64,000 bases of DNA from Guadua angustifolia. Taxonomy: Eukaryota > Streptophyta > Magnoliopsida > Poales > Poaceae. The position numbers and the translations under genes were made by a program. Location of the stretch: NCBI GenBank assembly GCA_036346375.1, contig CM070508.1, positions 40,630,862 to 40,694,861 on the forward strand. Direction: 5' to 3'. Each line of letters begins with the position of its first letter. The stretch's first letter is position 1. Under the pieces are notes generated by a model. The model was not told where the DNA came from. It was given only the letters and a program-made list of their open reading frames with translations, and ran no database searches. Shown here in pieces: positions 11,151 to 22,485 of this stretch.

Positions 11151-12880
11151 ATCACTTGAAACCCCCTGTTTTTTTATTATTATTCCTATATTCTGTATAC
11201 CCATGATCAACTATTTTATGCTTTATTTCCTTCAATAAGGGAATCCTTCACATGGAATTCATCTTTAATCTTCTTTATAAAGTTACGACATTGCACTAAG
11301 TGAACTCATGGCTCCTAACTTCCTTGATTTAGCATTGACGCTAGGACTTCGATAGGGACGGAGTTGTGATTGACTAGAACTATCATGATTGCTTTTTTAA
11401 GGGTATTTCTTGGCAAAATGTTTAGGTTTATGGCAATTATGGCAGAGTCTAGTGTGAACTTTCTCTCCTGGGTATTTGTTGATTGGTGTGGTGTTTTTAC
11501 CTAGACGCCTTTTCTTCAATTGGTTCTAGTTTCCTTCTTGTAACTTCACCGCTCACTCTTGGTGTTATGTACCGGAGTGAGGTAACTTCCGGTATATCCA
11601 CGGTTATAGGAATTATTTGTTCTTTCTATGGCTTCGGTTAGCTGCTGTTCTTCTCGTGATTTGTCGTTATTTCCTGATTCGCGACACATCCCCTAGCGAA
11701 ACGATCTTCTTCCCCATACAAAGAACCTATTGTGGGTGATGGCTATTTACAGGTTTCCTGGTGAGAGCTGATAGAATCAAGGCGCTGGTTTTTTTTACTC
11801 TTCAAGTGACATCTCCTGTGCAGTTAACTTTTCCCTTTTTATTGATAATTCTCGAGTAACTAGGGTTCGTAGATTCTGTTGATACTAGATTACGGCAGTA
11901 ACTATTGGATTCAAGGGACACTGAGGTGGACAATGGTCTTGTCTTTCACAAAGATGATAGGTGATGTTACTCATAGGACCTTTCTAATTGTATGATTTCC
12001 CTTGCAGCTAGAGCAATTGATCGCATGCTTATTTGAGGTATGCCTAATTTTCCCCACAGCGAATGCACGCTCGATCCTCTAATTTGTTTGGTTGACCGCG
12101 CTTCATAGAGCAATATCTAAGTTTCGAGCAAGATGCAGGGGTAGCGTCCTTCTCTGAATTCACTATGACCATACCATTCCTGGGAGTTTCCATTGGGTTG
12201 ATTTCCATTTTCTCTGGCTCTATTGCTATCACTATTCTAAACTATCTGCTTGATTACCTCAAGGGTTAGGGAAACGAAATTAGCATAGATAAGGAGCAAG
12301 AATCCTAATACAGGGGAGATAGGTTTTAACCCAATAACTTGAACAACCAATATTAATAACTTGGTATGGCTGCTTATATAAGCCTAAAAGCTTTGCAACA
12401 CATACTGCACACTCAGCAATCAAGAAGAACCAATTCAACCTAAACACACAAAACTACCGTCGACATGGGCGACACTCCTATCTTAAGGAACGTGACTCCC
12501 ACACATGAGTCTCAACTAGCTACTTGAAGTACCGAGTCTTCTAACTCTTGATACACTTCATTGATCCACTCTTCCATGAGCTTGATGATTCCTTCCGTCA
12601 TGCTCATTATGGTAGCAACAGGCACTCGATGCCTTCTCCTGAGGTGTGGTATATCGTCTTCTATTCAAGGTAACTCAGGTAAGATTTTTAAATCAATTTA
12701 GCAGAGGTAAGAGAAAGAAATTTCAGCAAAGGAAAGGAAAGAATTTTGGGTAAGAACAGAAATAGAAGAATGAGATAAGTCAAGAATATGTTATTCTTTC
12801 AGATTAGGTCTTTTACTTTAGAAAATAATTTTGAAGGACCTATAGAGACGACCAACTATCTAGGGTCAAGACCTACGATC
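11151..12880 (-). pseudogene. Element A: gag remnant and leader
   Basis: One clear landmark is a zinc knuckle on the minus strand at about 11400-11460 reading CHNCHKPKHFAKKYP, which aligns with CYNCNEAGHFANVCP in gag of E; the last Cys is lost. The rest is AT-rich with no open frame beyond about 60 codons. The short open stretch at 12044-12232 has no recognisable domain. The segment up to 12880 is the leader between gag and the primer site. Confidence 0.6.
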
Positions 12881-12884
12881 AAGA

Positions 12885-12897
12885 TGGCTCGATACCA
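12885..12897 (-). promoter_or_regulatory. Primer-binding site of A
   Basis: Minus strand TGGTATCGAGCCA, close to TGGTATCAGAGCCA in E, matches the 3' end of plant initiator Met tRNA. It lies four bases inside the LTR end at 12902. Confidence 0.8.
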
Positions 12898-12901
12898 CCT
12901 C

Positions 12902-14037
12902 TGTCGGGACCCGAATATGCAAATCCGGACCCTCTGTGTATACCGCACTAGTCCAGGATCACGCTAGTGCACACAGGCTCAACATTAGTGAATATCAAAA
13001 TCATACACAACGTAAATAGATAAAAGACATAATATATTAAATATTACCAGTTGTATGACCTTATGGTCAACTTACTTAACAATGCCTCATAAGGCTGAAC
13101 AACAAATTGAACTGCAGTGGAATGAAGACGTAGGTAACCCCTCAGTATACCACAGGCAACTGACAAGGCTCGCACCCTAAACATTCGTCTCTTCATGGTA
13201 CTCCTTCTTCAGCACTGATGATTTTTGTAGGCAAGGGTGAGTACACCAACACGTACTCAACAAGTTGTGCACAGAATGCAATTCTATCATAGCTATATGC
13301 AAGGCTTATTCCAAAGGAAGGCTAAGAGGTTCATTTGCAGTAAAGCAGCATTTATAAACAAGTACAGTATATACATTGAAATGATAGTAAAACAAATAAC
13401 AGTAATAGATAGATTCAGCATTTCTCAAGTAAACCAAGTTTTTCTCATCCTAAGTCAAGATTCAACTTTTTATGGCAACCTGCCATCCATCCCAAGTTTT
13501 CAAAAAGAAATCTAAACCCTTGACTGTAATCCCCGAGCATTGCTCAATACCGTGAGCACGGCTATCCGAATAGTTTGTACACTCTGCAGAGGTTATGCAC
13601 TTTACCCACACGACATGATAATCTCTTTGATGCCAAGCTATTAGCACACTTCCTTTGGTATGCGTGCAGAGAATCATGACAAAGCCTTTACAATGCTCTG
13701 TCTTAACTCAATACTACCCGCTAAGGTTTCAACTTTGAAGGAACAACTTTGTTCGGCGGGGCCCCCTCTTCGCCATCTAGGTTCAATCAAAGGTGAACCA
13801 CACCACCAAGATAGTACTAAAGTCAAGACTTTGCAAATTAGTCAGCTAGGTTGCCCCATAACAACATGTGGTTGCATGATTGACTCAGATCAAAGGCTCG
13901 CAAGGTGTCCTTATGGTTTGATCAAAGCAAGACATACATATACCCTTTGCCCATCGGGCCCACCCAGGCATCCTGCCCTTGCCACTTGCTCCGACCCAAA
14001 ATTATAACCACCCCAGTTGATTACATAGCACCATGTG
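12902..14037 (-). repeat. 5' LTR of A, distal part (left of F)
   Basis: Plus text starts TGTCGGGACCCG, the complement of the LTR 3' end. On the minus strand it carries GATCCTGGACTAGTGC and ACACAGAGGGTCCGGATTTG, shared with the LTR ends of E (52608-52650, 61912-61950). It also retains the 13490-13600 stretch that corresponds to the 800 bp missing from the 5' LTR of E. It is interrupted at 14037 by element F and resumes at 22486. Total LTR length without F is about 2.87 kb. Confidence 0.85.
14033..14037. repeat. Target-site duplication ATGTG, left of F
   Basis: ATGTG precedes the TG of F and recurs at 22481-22485. The uninterrupted sequence CACCATGTGCCATCAAC is preserved in the partner LTR at about 7382-7398. 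Confidence 0.95.
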
Positions 14038-14683
14038 TGTCGACGATCGGGATCGCCAACCGCAGAAAATGAGGTAGGGGTCAATGAGAAATGGGACCAC
14101 AACTGCGCTTTGCTCGGACAGGGGAATGAGGTCGAGGAGGTCGATGGTGAGCTAGGGACAACGAGCGAGATGGAGGATTATCTGGTTCGAGCCCCCGAGA
14201 AGGTAATAGCTCTACTCCGGTCACCTTGCGGTGGTGGTTCACGATGTTTGTGAGTACAAGAGAGGTTCTGACTCAATCTTGGCGGTGCTAAGTCTAAACT
14301 TGAACTTGGGTGTGTGTGTGTTGGGTTATCCTCCCTAAGTGTTTACAAAGCCTCGATCTTATACCCATTCTCCTTGCAGCGTTCGGGAGTATTCCTCGGA
14401 TCGTGGCCTTCATGCACATTGATAGCCAATGGAAACCGTTCGATCCGCCAACTGCATTACTCCACGATCCCACGTTCTCGAAGCGCCAAGTGATGGCGTG
14501 TCTGGGATCAAGGAACGCCACCGACCTTGAATCATCCCAAGCGGCCAGTCGTGAGGGCCCCGAGCTCGAGATATCTGCGCCCTAGGTCGGCGGCCTCGAA
14601 CTTGATCCGAGTCTTTGATCGAGGCCTTCCGAGCTAGGGGACCGGTTGGTGTCTTGACCGACCAAGGGTTGCCGGCCCGGACA
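14038..14683 (-). repeat. 3' LTR of F
   Basis: Starts TGTCGACGATCGGGATCG and ends GGCCCGGACA, matching 21835-22480 over its whole length with scattered differences. On the + strand it is followed by GACTAGCCCCCGAGGCTC, whose complement is a polypurine tract. Confidence 0.92.
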
Positions 14684-14700
14684 GACTAGCCCCCGAGGCT
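14684..14700 (-). promoter_or_regulatory. Polypurine tract of F
   Basis: Minus strand GCCTCGGGGGCTAGTC directly before the 3' LTR. A similar tract sits beside the C 3' LTR near 42137-42152. Confidence 0.65.
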
Positions 14701-14939
14701 CAAGGTCGAGAAGTAGCACCAGGGCGGCCTCGAGCCTCACCCAGCAGTCGTTGGCGGCAACCCTTGCAAGGTCTTGGAACCTTGTTCGAGGTCGGGCGGA
14801 GATCGCAAAGTGAACCCCAGGCGAGACACCTGGCGACCTTTGACTTTTCCGAAGTGATACGGATGCCAACAGCCGGCGGACACCTGCAGTGCTTCGAGTC
14901 CGCCGCCCAGGTCTTAATTGAGCCCGTCTAATCATGCCC

Positions 14940-15724
14940 GGCTCACCTTTTGAGGCGCCGTAGGAGGTTAAATCCCAAGAGCGCCGTGGAAGAGAGGGAG
15001 ACCGAGCGCTCGTGCTCTGGCGACCATTGAGGCCGACGCGCAGAAATCGGCGGCTCAGCAAGGGAGCTCAACGTCTGCGTCGCCGCGATGGTGGCGCTGG
15101 AGGTGTCCCATGCCGCCGAGCTCGAGAGGACAGATCCTCGGCGCGAGCATGGGTTGAAAGCCTTGAGCAAGCGGCCTTCAGCGACCAAAGATCGAGGCCC
15201 TTGATCGCGGAGCGCGCCAAGGTCGAGCTCTGGAGAAAGCCGCCGCATGAGCGAACTTCTTCGAGCTCGGCGCTCGAGACCCGCCAGCGCCGGGATCGAG
15301 GCCCTCGAGAAGGCCGCGAGAACAAGCCGCCGCCCATGCCCAGCGCTTGGCGCGAGCGCGCCAAGGTCGTGGCACTTGAGGAAGTCGCCAACGAGCAAAC
15401 CACCGCTCTGACCCACCGGCGCCCGCCGACGAAGCGTGCCAAGGTCGGCGTTGGAAGGGCTGTTGCCGAGCTATCATCCTCAACCAAGGCGTCTCGAGCT
15501 AGAGGCCAAAGTCGCGGGTTTGGAGGAGAAACTTGGGCGTGCAGAGGCGGCGAAGACCGCCTTGGCCCAACTCAGCGATGAGCGTCGCCGAGCCACGGAC
15601 GCAACCAGCGAGGCCCTCTGCGGCAAACCCGAAGCCTCGACGCTGCGGGCGAGTTGCCGAGCTCGAAAGAAGAGAAGCTTCAGCGAGATGGAGATCAGTA
15701 GCTCAAACATCCTTGATCTGTAAA
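14940..15724 (+). pseudogene. Antisense gene remnant of F, coiled-coil part
   Basis: Lies on the strand opposite to gag-pol, between pol and the 3' LTR. The end part (about 15490-15620) encodes LEEKLGRAEAAKTALAQL then SDERRRATDATSEAL, which aligns with the coiled-coil tail of the antisense gene of C (LEEKLGRASKMAKTALAQL, 45030-45110). Upstream stretches are Ala/Arg/Glu-rich in the same style but frameshifted. Competing open frames on the minus strand at 14943-15487 are taken as shadows. Only the tail of the gene is present here; the N-terminal domain and introns seen in C were not found. Confidence 0.6.
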
Positions 15725-16235
15725 AACATTCGATGTTATCAAGCTGGTTTGGGTTACCTTTTTGAAGTGCGCTTCTTATTCGCGATCAAGATCCATAGGT
15801 CGATTCGTAGATGTTACATCCTAGCCAGCCCCGTTGGGTCTAAGGTCGAACAACGCCGACCTTGGACACAAATATAAGACGAGCAAATGACCATGACCTG
15901 CAGAATCGAGATAGAGTACTCGCGAAAAAAGAAATGCGACAAGCGAACCCGTGAATAAATCACCAACTCCACGACCACGACCATGCACGCACTCAATAGC
16001 CAAGGCTGCCGAGCTTGTAGTTCAAACCGGACGAGGGGGTGAGGTGATTGCGAAGAGTTTCGACTTATGTTGAGCTCGACCATGGGGGTGAACGTAAAGC
16101 TCGTGATACCGGACTAAGGAGCGAATCTGAAAGTCGTGCAGAAGAAAAATTACTGAGGCGCTCATAAAGAAAAAAGCCATGAATGATAGAAATCGGAGAA
16201 TATCCTTTTATTGAAGCTTTAAAGGTATAGAGATT
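15725..16235. other. Non-coding spacer of F
   Basis: Between the antisense tail and the pol end. It contains CCAGCCCCGTTGGGTCTAAG, shared with C at about 45380-45400, and a closing TTTATTGAAGCTTT...GATTACACAT shared with C at 45776-45810. No gene is seen. Confidence 0.5.
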
Positions 16236-19200
16236 ACACATAAAACTTGCGAAGTTGATCTATGTTCCACGAGCTAGAAAGCTCTCTGCCATCGGGCATC
16301 GCTAGCATGAAGCCCGTGCGATCTGTTGAAAGCGACTCTATAGGGCCCTCCCACATGAGGATAACTTGTTGGTCTTTGGATAATACAGAATCCGTCTCGG
16401 GGCTAAGTCCCCAACAAGGAGCTTCCTAGGTCGTATCGACCGAGACGCATGTCTGCGAAGAGCTTGCGGTGTCTTGTTGATCGTAGCGATGCACGGCATC
16501 TTACTTCTTCCGCGAGGCAAGGTCAAGAGACCGTTCTTGCTCGAAGTCGGCGTGGTCGATCAGACCGACCTGGCGGAGCCAGCGTTACCTCCGGAGGCAA
16601 GGCGGCCCGATACCAAACCACGGTGAAAGGGTGTGGACCCTGTTACTCGGTGGCGTAGTGCGAATAGACCATAAGGCGGTGGGAAGTTCGTCCACCTGTG
16701 TCGTGCCGTAGCGTTTGAGCTCATCTCAGTAACTTCGCCTTTTGGCGCCTTGGGCGATTTGTCGGTTGGCGCGCTCTGCCGCTCCGTTGCTCGAGGATGA
16801 GCCACCGGCGAAGCACACTTTGGTGCCCATGTTCTCGCAGAATTCTGGAATAATTCATCGTAAACCGAGTACCATTGTCGGTGATAATTCGCATGGGACC
16901 CCATACACGTGACCACGGACAAGCGGAAAAAATGAGCAATGACCCGGCGGTGATGGTCGAGACGGCTCGGCCTCAATCCATTTGGTGAATGTGTCGATGG
17001 CCACGAGCAGAACTTTCTCCCGGTTGCACGGGAAAGGGGCGAGATATCGAGCCCCTGTGTCGAAAAGGCGAACAAGCGGAATGGTGCGAAGGCGTGGGCG
17101 GTGGTGTACCTTCGGCGTGGCCCGACATGCTCGGCGGTCCGGACAATATCGAGCATCTGTAATGCCGTCGGCGATAATATCGAGCGGAAGGCCTTGCCGA
17201 CCATAAATCTGTCTGAAGAGTCGCCCCAGAGACCTAAGTGGATGTCGTTGAGTAGGTACTTACCCTCCGCCGTGGAGATGCACCGAGTCGGGATGCGAGA
17301 CATTCCGTCTGTAGAGCTTGCCATCCACGAGCTTATACAAGCTTGCTCGGCGCTTAATCTGCTTACATTGGCGGGGTCGGGCGGCGAGTCGCCCGTGCGG
17401 AAAGGCGTGTATGGGCTCGGCCCATGCGAATACCTTCCACCACAGCAAGCACGACCTCGATCGGAGATAGAGCGGAGACCGTCGGCGTCTCGAGGATGAC
17501 GTCGGGGGTATCTCTTCGTCGGAAGAGCCGAGCTTGGAGAGAAAGTCGACTTTGAGTTGTCCTTCCTAGGGACATGCCTAAGCTCAAGTTCGGAACCATT
17601 TCTCCATCTTGCGGACCTCGGTGAGATACCTTGCCATTGCATCCCCGAGCATTGATAGTCCTTGTTGTCTTGGTTGATGGCGAGTGGGAGTCTCCTTCAC
17701 GACCAACCGTCGCTTGACGCCTAAGGACTTGCGGGCTCGTAAGCCCGCCAAGAGAGCTTCATATTACGCCATGTTATTGGTCGCAGAAAGCCAAAAGCGA
17801 ACTACATACCTCAAGCTGAGTACGCCCGTGTACAGGATAAGTATCCCGGCCCCGGCGTTTGAAGGACCTCGAGCCGTCGAAGAACATGATCCAGGCTTCT
17901 CTTCGACCTCGAGCCTGAGGCGAGCTGCGACGTCTGTTCGACCACGAAGTCGGCGAGCACACGTGACTTGATAGCTGTTAAGCCACGACACGGATGTCAA
18001 ACGCCGCTAGTTCCATAGCCCATTTAGTTATCCGTCCGTCATATACGGATTCGCGAGGATGTCACAGAAGCGAAGTTGCTCGGGGCGACCACGGAATGCT
18101 TTCGAAGTAGTGTCGAAGCTTGCGCGAGGCCATGAGAAGAGCATACAGCAGTTTCTGCACTTGCGGATAACGCTCCTTTGGGCCATGTAAGACCTCGCTG
18201 ACATAGTAAATTGGATGCTTCTGTGCCCCCCGTTCGGCAATTAGGACAGCACTCACAGCTTGGGCGGTGGCTGCAAGATAGAGCAGCAACCTCTCGCCCG
18301 GTGCGGAGTTATGAGAGGGTGGGGATGACCTTGACTCGTCGAAAGATCGTTGTGCTACAGAGTCCATTCAAAGCCCCGTGCTTGCGAGGTCTTAAAGAAT
18401 GGGAGACCTCGCTTCGCCGAGCCTCGAAATGAATCTCTTGAGGCGGCCATGCGACCGGTGAGGCTTTGTACTTGCTTGATCGAGGTCGGGGCTCCATCTT
18501 CTCGATGGCCGATCTTCTCGGGTTTGGACCAACCCCGAGCCCCGATCATGTATCCAGGACCTTCACGATCTGCGCCAAACACACACTTCTCGGGGTTGAG
18601 CTTGATTTTGTACTGTTCGGGTTTGCAAATGTTTCCTCAAGGTCACGGACGTGGTCGCTCCGGAGGGCTTTTAGCGATGATGTCATCTCGTAGACCTCGA
18701 GGTTTCGCCCAATCGTGGCTCGAAGGTCTTAGTCATCAATATTTGGAATGTTGCCCCGCATTGCGCGAGACCAAGCGACATGGTGGTGTAGCAATAAGTG
18801 CCGAGCAGGGGTGATGAAGGCGATCTTGCTCTCGTCATCGACCATGACTTCATCGGTGGTAGCTGAGTAAGCATCCAAAAGCTTAGCATCTTGGCGTTGG
18901 CGGTGGAGTCGGCGATCTGGTCGATCTTGTGGAAGGAAAATTGTCGCCAGGCGGGCGAGTTCAACCCCGTATGGTCGACGCACATTCTCCACTTGCCACC
19001 CTTCTTCTGCACGATGACCGGGTTGGCCAGCCACTCGGAGTAGTCGATCTCGCGGATGAAGCCGGCCTTCAGGAGCTTATCAAGGTTTTCCTTGATGACC
19101 GCAACCTTCTCTGGGGAGAAGCAACGCAGTTTCTGACGCACAGGTCTAGAATCGGCTCTGACCTGTAACTTGTGCTCGATCACCTCCCTTGGAACGCCAG

Positions 19201-20060
19201 GCATATCTGCAGGCTCCCAAGCGAATATACCTTTGTTGGCACGAAGGAAGGTGACGAGCTCGAGTTCCTATTTGGGACTTAGCTCGGCCGAGACGTGGAC
19301 ACACCTGGTCGTGTCGCCTTCCTCGGCGGCACGGCCTTTGTTGCCTGTTGGGTTGGATCGCCGCCTTCGGCGTTCTTTTTCGTCACCTCTGGACCTTCTT
19401 TGGGGCAGCATGCGGGCGGCGCGGGAGACCTTGGTCTCGCAGACCATGTGCGCTGCAGTCACCAGCGCCTGATAACGATGCCGTTGGGGCTGGGAGCTTC
19501 ATGCACCGATGGCCGTAATGATTAGCCGCCATAAACTTGATGAGGCGGGCCTTCCGAGAATAGCGTTATGCGGAGGTCGCCCTCGACCACCTCAAGGTGA
19601 TCATTTCGGTCGCGGAAGTTGTCAGAGCCGCCCGAAGGTGACGGGCAAGACCACCGCCCCAAGGGAGTAGTCGAGCTCGAGCGATTCGAAGAAGGGATGG
19701 CGATGCTTTTGATCTTTGACCGGGAATCGCATCGATCGAGTGCTTCCGCTGCGACAAATTAAGAGAGCCGCCGTCGACCATGACACGCCCGACCAACGTG
19801 TTCTTGATGGTCGAGTCACGATTCAAGCGGTCTTTAAGTCTCGGGCCATACCTTGTAAGGCATCCTCCGGAGAAAAGGTGATGGTGGCCCGGCCCACTTG
19901 CAATCTTTGCTCGGCGGGCTTTCACGATGTAACGATAGATGGTCGAGCGCGGCCTTGATCTCGCGCCTGGACTGGTAGGTCGCCGAGCCACCGAAGATAA
20001 CGTCAATCTGGCGCTCGCCCTATTGGAATTCCAGGTCGAGGTCGCCGTGCTCCGACCCGG
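16236..20060 (-). pseudogene. Element F: decayed protease-RT-RNase H-integrase
   Basis: Minus-strand pol aligned segment by segment with C. Protease lies around 19560-19800. RT begins near 19200; an open stretch 18683-19204 has GFIREIDYSEWLANPVIVQK and GGKWRMCVDHTGLN, but the YVDD position near 18680-18695 is lost by indels. RNase H lies near 18062-18370 (HPIYYVSEVLHGPKERYPQV). The aRNase H/integrase region at 16700-17990 is broken into short frames, although one chance-open frame runs for 360 codons (16560-17642). The integrase core segment (complement of ACAATGGTACTCGG near 16872) retains an ITDNGTRF-like motif. Indels occur every 50-100 bases, many next to CG-rich runs. Confidence 0.85.
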
Positions 20061-20063
20061 CAT

Positions 20064-21790
20064 TCACCCTTTTGGGCTGGTCGTCATCCTTCGGGAGCAC
20101 GGGCATCTCACCACGTCCGTCATAGAAGGCTTCAAGCTTTCCCTGCCAAGCCTGCGAGACCGCGGTCGTGGCGGCGCCCGTAAACGAGCAAAATTTTGCC
20201 TCGTCGTACCACGACCGCCCTTCGGCTCCCTGCGGTCGAGCGTCGGTCCTCCGAGGTCCAGGCCGCCGGCCCTCTTTCTAGGGCTGGTACATGCTGGCGG
20301 GGCGATCCCGACCTTGGCGAGGTCGGGTCCGTCCGAGTCGATCCGGACCTCAAGGACCTCACGGCGGCCGTCCGCCGAGAGCGATGACCAGCGGTGACCT
20401 CCGCCCGGTCCTGCGGTCACGCTTCCGCTTCTTGGTGCGGGTGTCTTGGTCGGTGCCCTTGGAGTTGGGCGGGCGGCCTCGAGTGGCTCGGACCAAGCTT
20501 ACCTTGGTAAATGTCGCGCTTCCGGCCAGACGGCGTCGTCGGCGTCAGCGCACTGTTCCGCCATGCGAAACAATTTGTTGTGGCCGAGCCTTGTCGTGAT
20601 CTCGAGGTCTTGTAAGGCGCCGTCTAACGCCGAACTTGAAGGCCTTGATAAGCGCTTCATCGAGAGATGCTTGGAATCGAGGTTCCTTGTGCGGATGAAC
20701 CGCCGCACAAAATCATGAAGAGGCTCGCTCTTGCCTGGATGACGCGATCAAGTCCTTCTCCTCCTGGCGCTTTCATCGTGACTCGGAAGTTGGGCGAGGG
20801 CGCTCTGGATTTGGCGCCACGACACGAAGAACCGACTTCGGTTGAAGAGCGAGTTGGCGGCGCCGCCCGTAAGCGGTCGGGAGATAGTTGGCCATGACCA
20901 ACTCGTCACCTCCGCCGCCAAAATGGCGGTCGAGTAGATGGAGCGAGAACTTCGTTGGGGTTCTTGGTTCGTCAGCCTTCGATCAAGCGGGTTTAAACCG
21001 AGCGAGCCAGCCTCTGTGACGAAGGTCGTCGAGTCGCCACACAACCGTAGGCGGGGCGGGTGTCGCAGGAAGCGTCGCGCCAACGAGATCTCCTTCGCTG
21101 CACGAATCCGAGCGGGCTCCTTGGCGGCCCGATCTTGGCGAGATCGGTCATGATGCCGAGCACGGAGTCGCTGGGAGGTATTGCGGCGGTCTGTCGCGAC
21201 GACGCGCTGGGCGGAATGTCGGGAAAGTCCCGTGACTTCTTGCCGGTTAGCGTGGAGCTCGTGTGGCTCACCTCGCGTCGGTATGCCGGTCTTGCCCGAG
21301 GGTGTTCGAGACGAAAGCGCTTCGCCTCGGCGGCGACCGATGGGTGCGCCCACGACGACGTGATGAATTGTCGCCGCTTCTCGGGAAGGGTCCTGAGCGG
21401 TGACCGGTCTTTGCGGAGGAATGGCCTCGATTGCGGTCGCGGTCGAGTTCTTCGGCCAAGGCCCGGCCAAAGAGCTCCGATTTTGCCCTATCGGGATCAG
21501 CCATGATCCGCAACAGCGCCAAGGCGCTCCCGAGGAGGAGCCTCTCTGGTCCTCCGTTGGGCCTTGATAATGCTTTGATTGATCATAGCGTGGACCATTC
21601 GACGAGCATCCTCGGGAGTTTGTGGTCGCGATCCGCCGCCGCGTCCTCACCGGGGCGTCGCCATGAAGCGTCTTTGCTCACGGTGGTGGGGAAAGCGAAG
21701 CGAGGATGCGGGCGGACTCGCGTCCGATCCCACGCTTCGAAGAGTGTTAAATCGATGGAGAACGCCATGCTCCTAAGACCTCGGAGTTTT
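20064..21790 (-). pseudogene. Element F: decayed gag
   Basis: Homologous to gag of C and G. Recognisable pieces are MRRFIRTRNL at about 20680-20708, a gag-core stretch with PQRSSRSIYSTAILA (about 20900-20950), and the N-terminal region with a degraded form of DARRMVHAMINQSIIKAQR near 21560-21610. The knuckle region near 20170-20210 has lost most Cys/His residues through indels. The start region lies close to the primer site at 21814, as in C. Confidence 0.8.
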
Positions 21791-21813
21791 TCTGTGAATG
21801 AACAAAGCAATCG

Positions 21814-21834
21814 GGCCCCACGGTGGGCGCCCGT
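21814..21834 (-). promoter_or_regulatory. Primer-binding site of F, mutated
   Basis: Minus strand GGGCGCCCACCGTGGGGCC. In C and G the first base is T. It is directly inside the 5' LTR. Confidence 0.7.
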
Positions 21835-22480
21835 TGTTGACGATCGGGATCGCCAACCGCAGTAAAATGAGGTAGGGTCAATGAGAAATGGGACCACAAG
21901 CTGCGCTTTGCTCGGACGGGGAATGAGGTCGAGGAGGTCGATGGTGAGCTAGGGACAACGAACAAGATGGAGGATTATCTGGTTCGAGCCCCGAGAAGGT
22001 AATAGCTCTACTCGGTCACCTTGCGGTGGTGGTTCACGATGTTTGTGAGTACAAAGAGGTTCTGACTCAATCTTGGCGGTGCTAAGTCTAAACTTGAACT
22101 TCGGGTGTGTGTGCATTTGGGTTATCCTCCCTAAGTGTTTACAAAGCCTCGATCTTATACCCATTCTCCTTGGAGCGTTCGAAAGTATTCCTCGGATCGT
22201 GGCCTTCATGCACATTGATAGCCGGTGGAAACCGTTCGATCCTTGCAGCTGCATTACTCCACGATCCCACGTTCTCGTAGCGCCAAGTGATGGCGTGTCA
22301 TGGGATCAAGGGACGCCACCGACCTTGAATCATCCCAAGCGGCAGGTCGTGAGGGCCCAGAGCTCGGAGATCTGCGCCCTAGGTCGGCGGCCTCGAGCTT
22401 GATCCGAGTCTTTGATCGAGGCCTTAGAGCTAGGGGACCGGTTGGATCTTGACCGACCAAGGGTTGCCCGGCCCCCGACA
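21835..22480 (-). repeat. 5' LTR of F
   Basis: Starts TGTTGACGATCGGGATCG and ends GGCCCCCGACA, 646 bp, like the left copy. A/T-rich landmarks match; differences include several one-base indels in C or G runs. Confidence 0.92.
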
Positions 22481-22485
22481 ATGTG
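22481..22485. repeat. Target-site duplication ATGTG, right of F
   Basis: Exact match to 14033-14037. The host LTR resumes with CCATCAACAATTCAATATCG. Confidence 0.95.

Larger units (their letters stand above)
14038..22480 (-). mobile_element. Element F: Tat-lineage Ty3/gypsy element, 8443 bp
   Basis: A complete insertion: two LTRs of 646 bp each, a mutated primer site, minus-strand gag and pol, and an antisense segment before the 3' LTR, with an ATGTG target duplication in the LTR of A. The order on the minus strand is 5' LTR (21835-22480), gag, protease, RT, RNase H, integrase, antisense piece, 3' LTR (14038-14683). The coding region is full of one- and two-base indels compared with C, so no intact protein is encoded. 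Confidence 0.92.

Noticed and set aside
14943..15487. Minus-strand frames of 157 and 139 codons in F
   Set aside because: Shadows of the plus-strand coiled-coil gene; no homologue among Tat proteins.
16560..17642. A 360-codon minus-strand frame as an intact protein
   Set aside because: It overlays the integrase region, but compared with C it drifts in and out of the right frame, so it is open by chance after indels.
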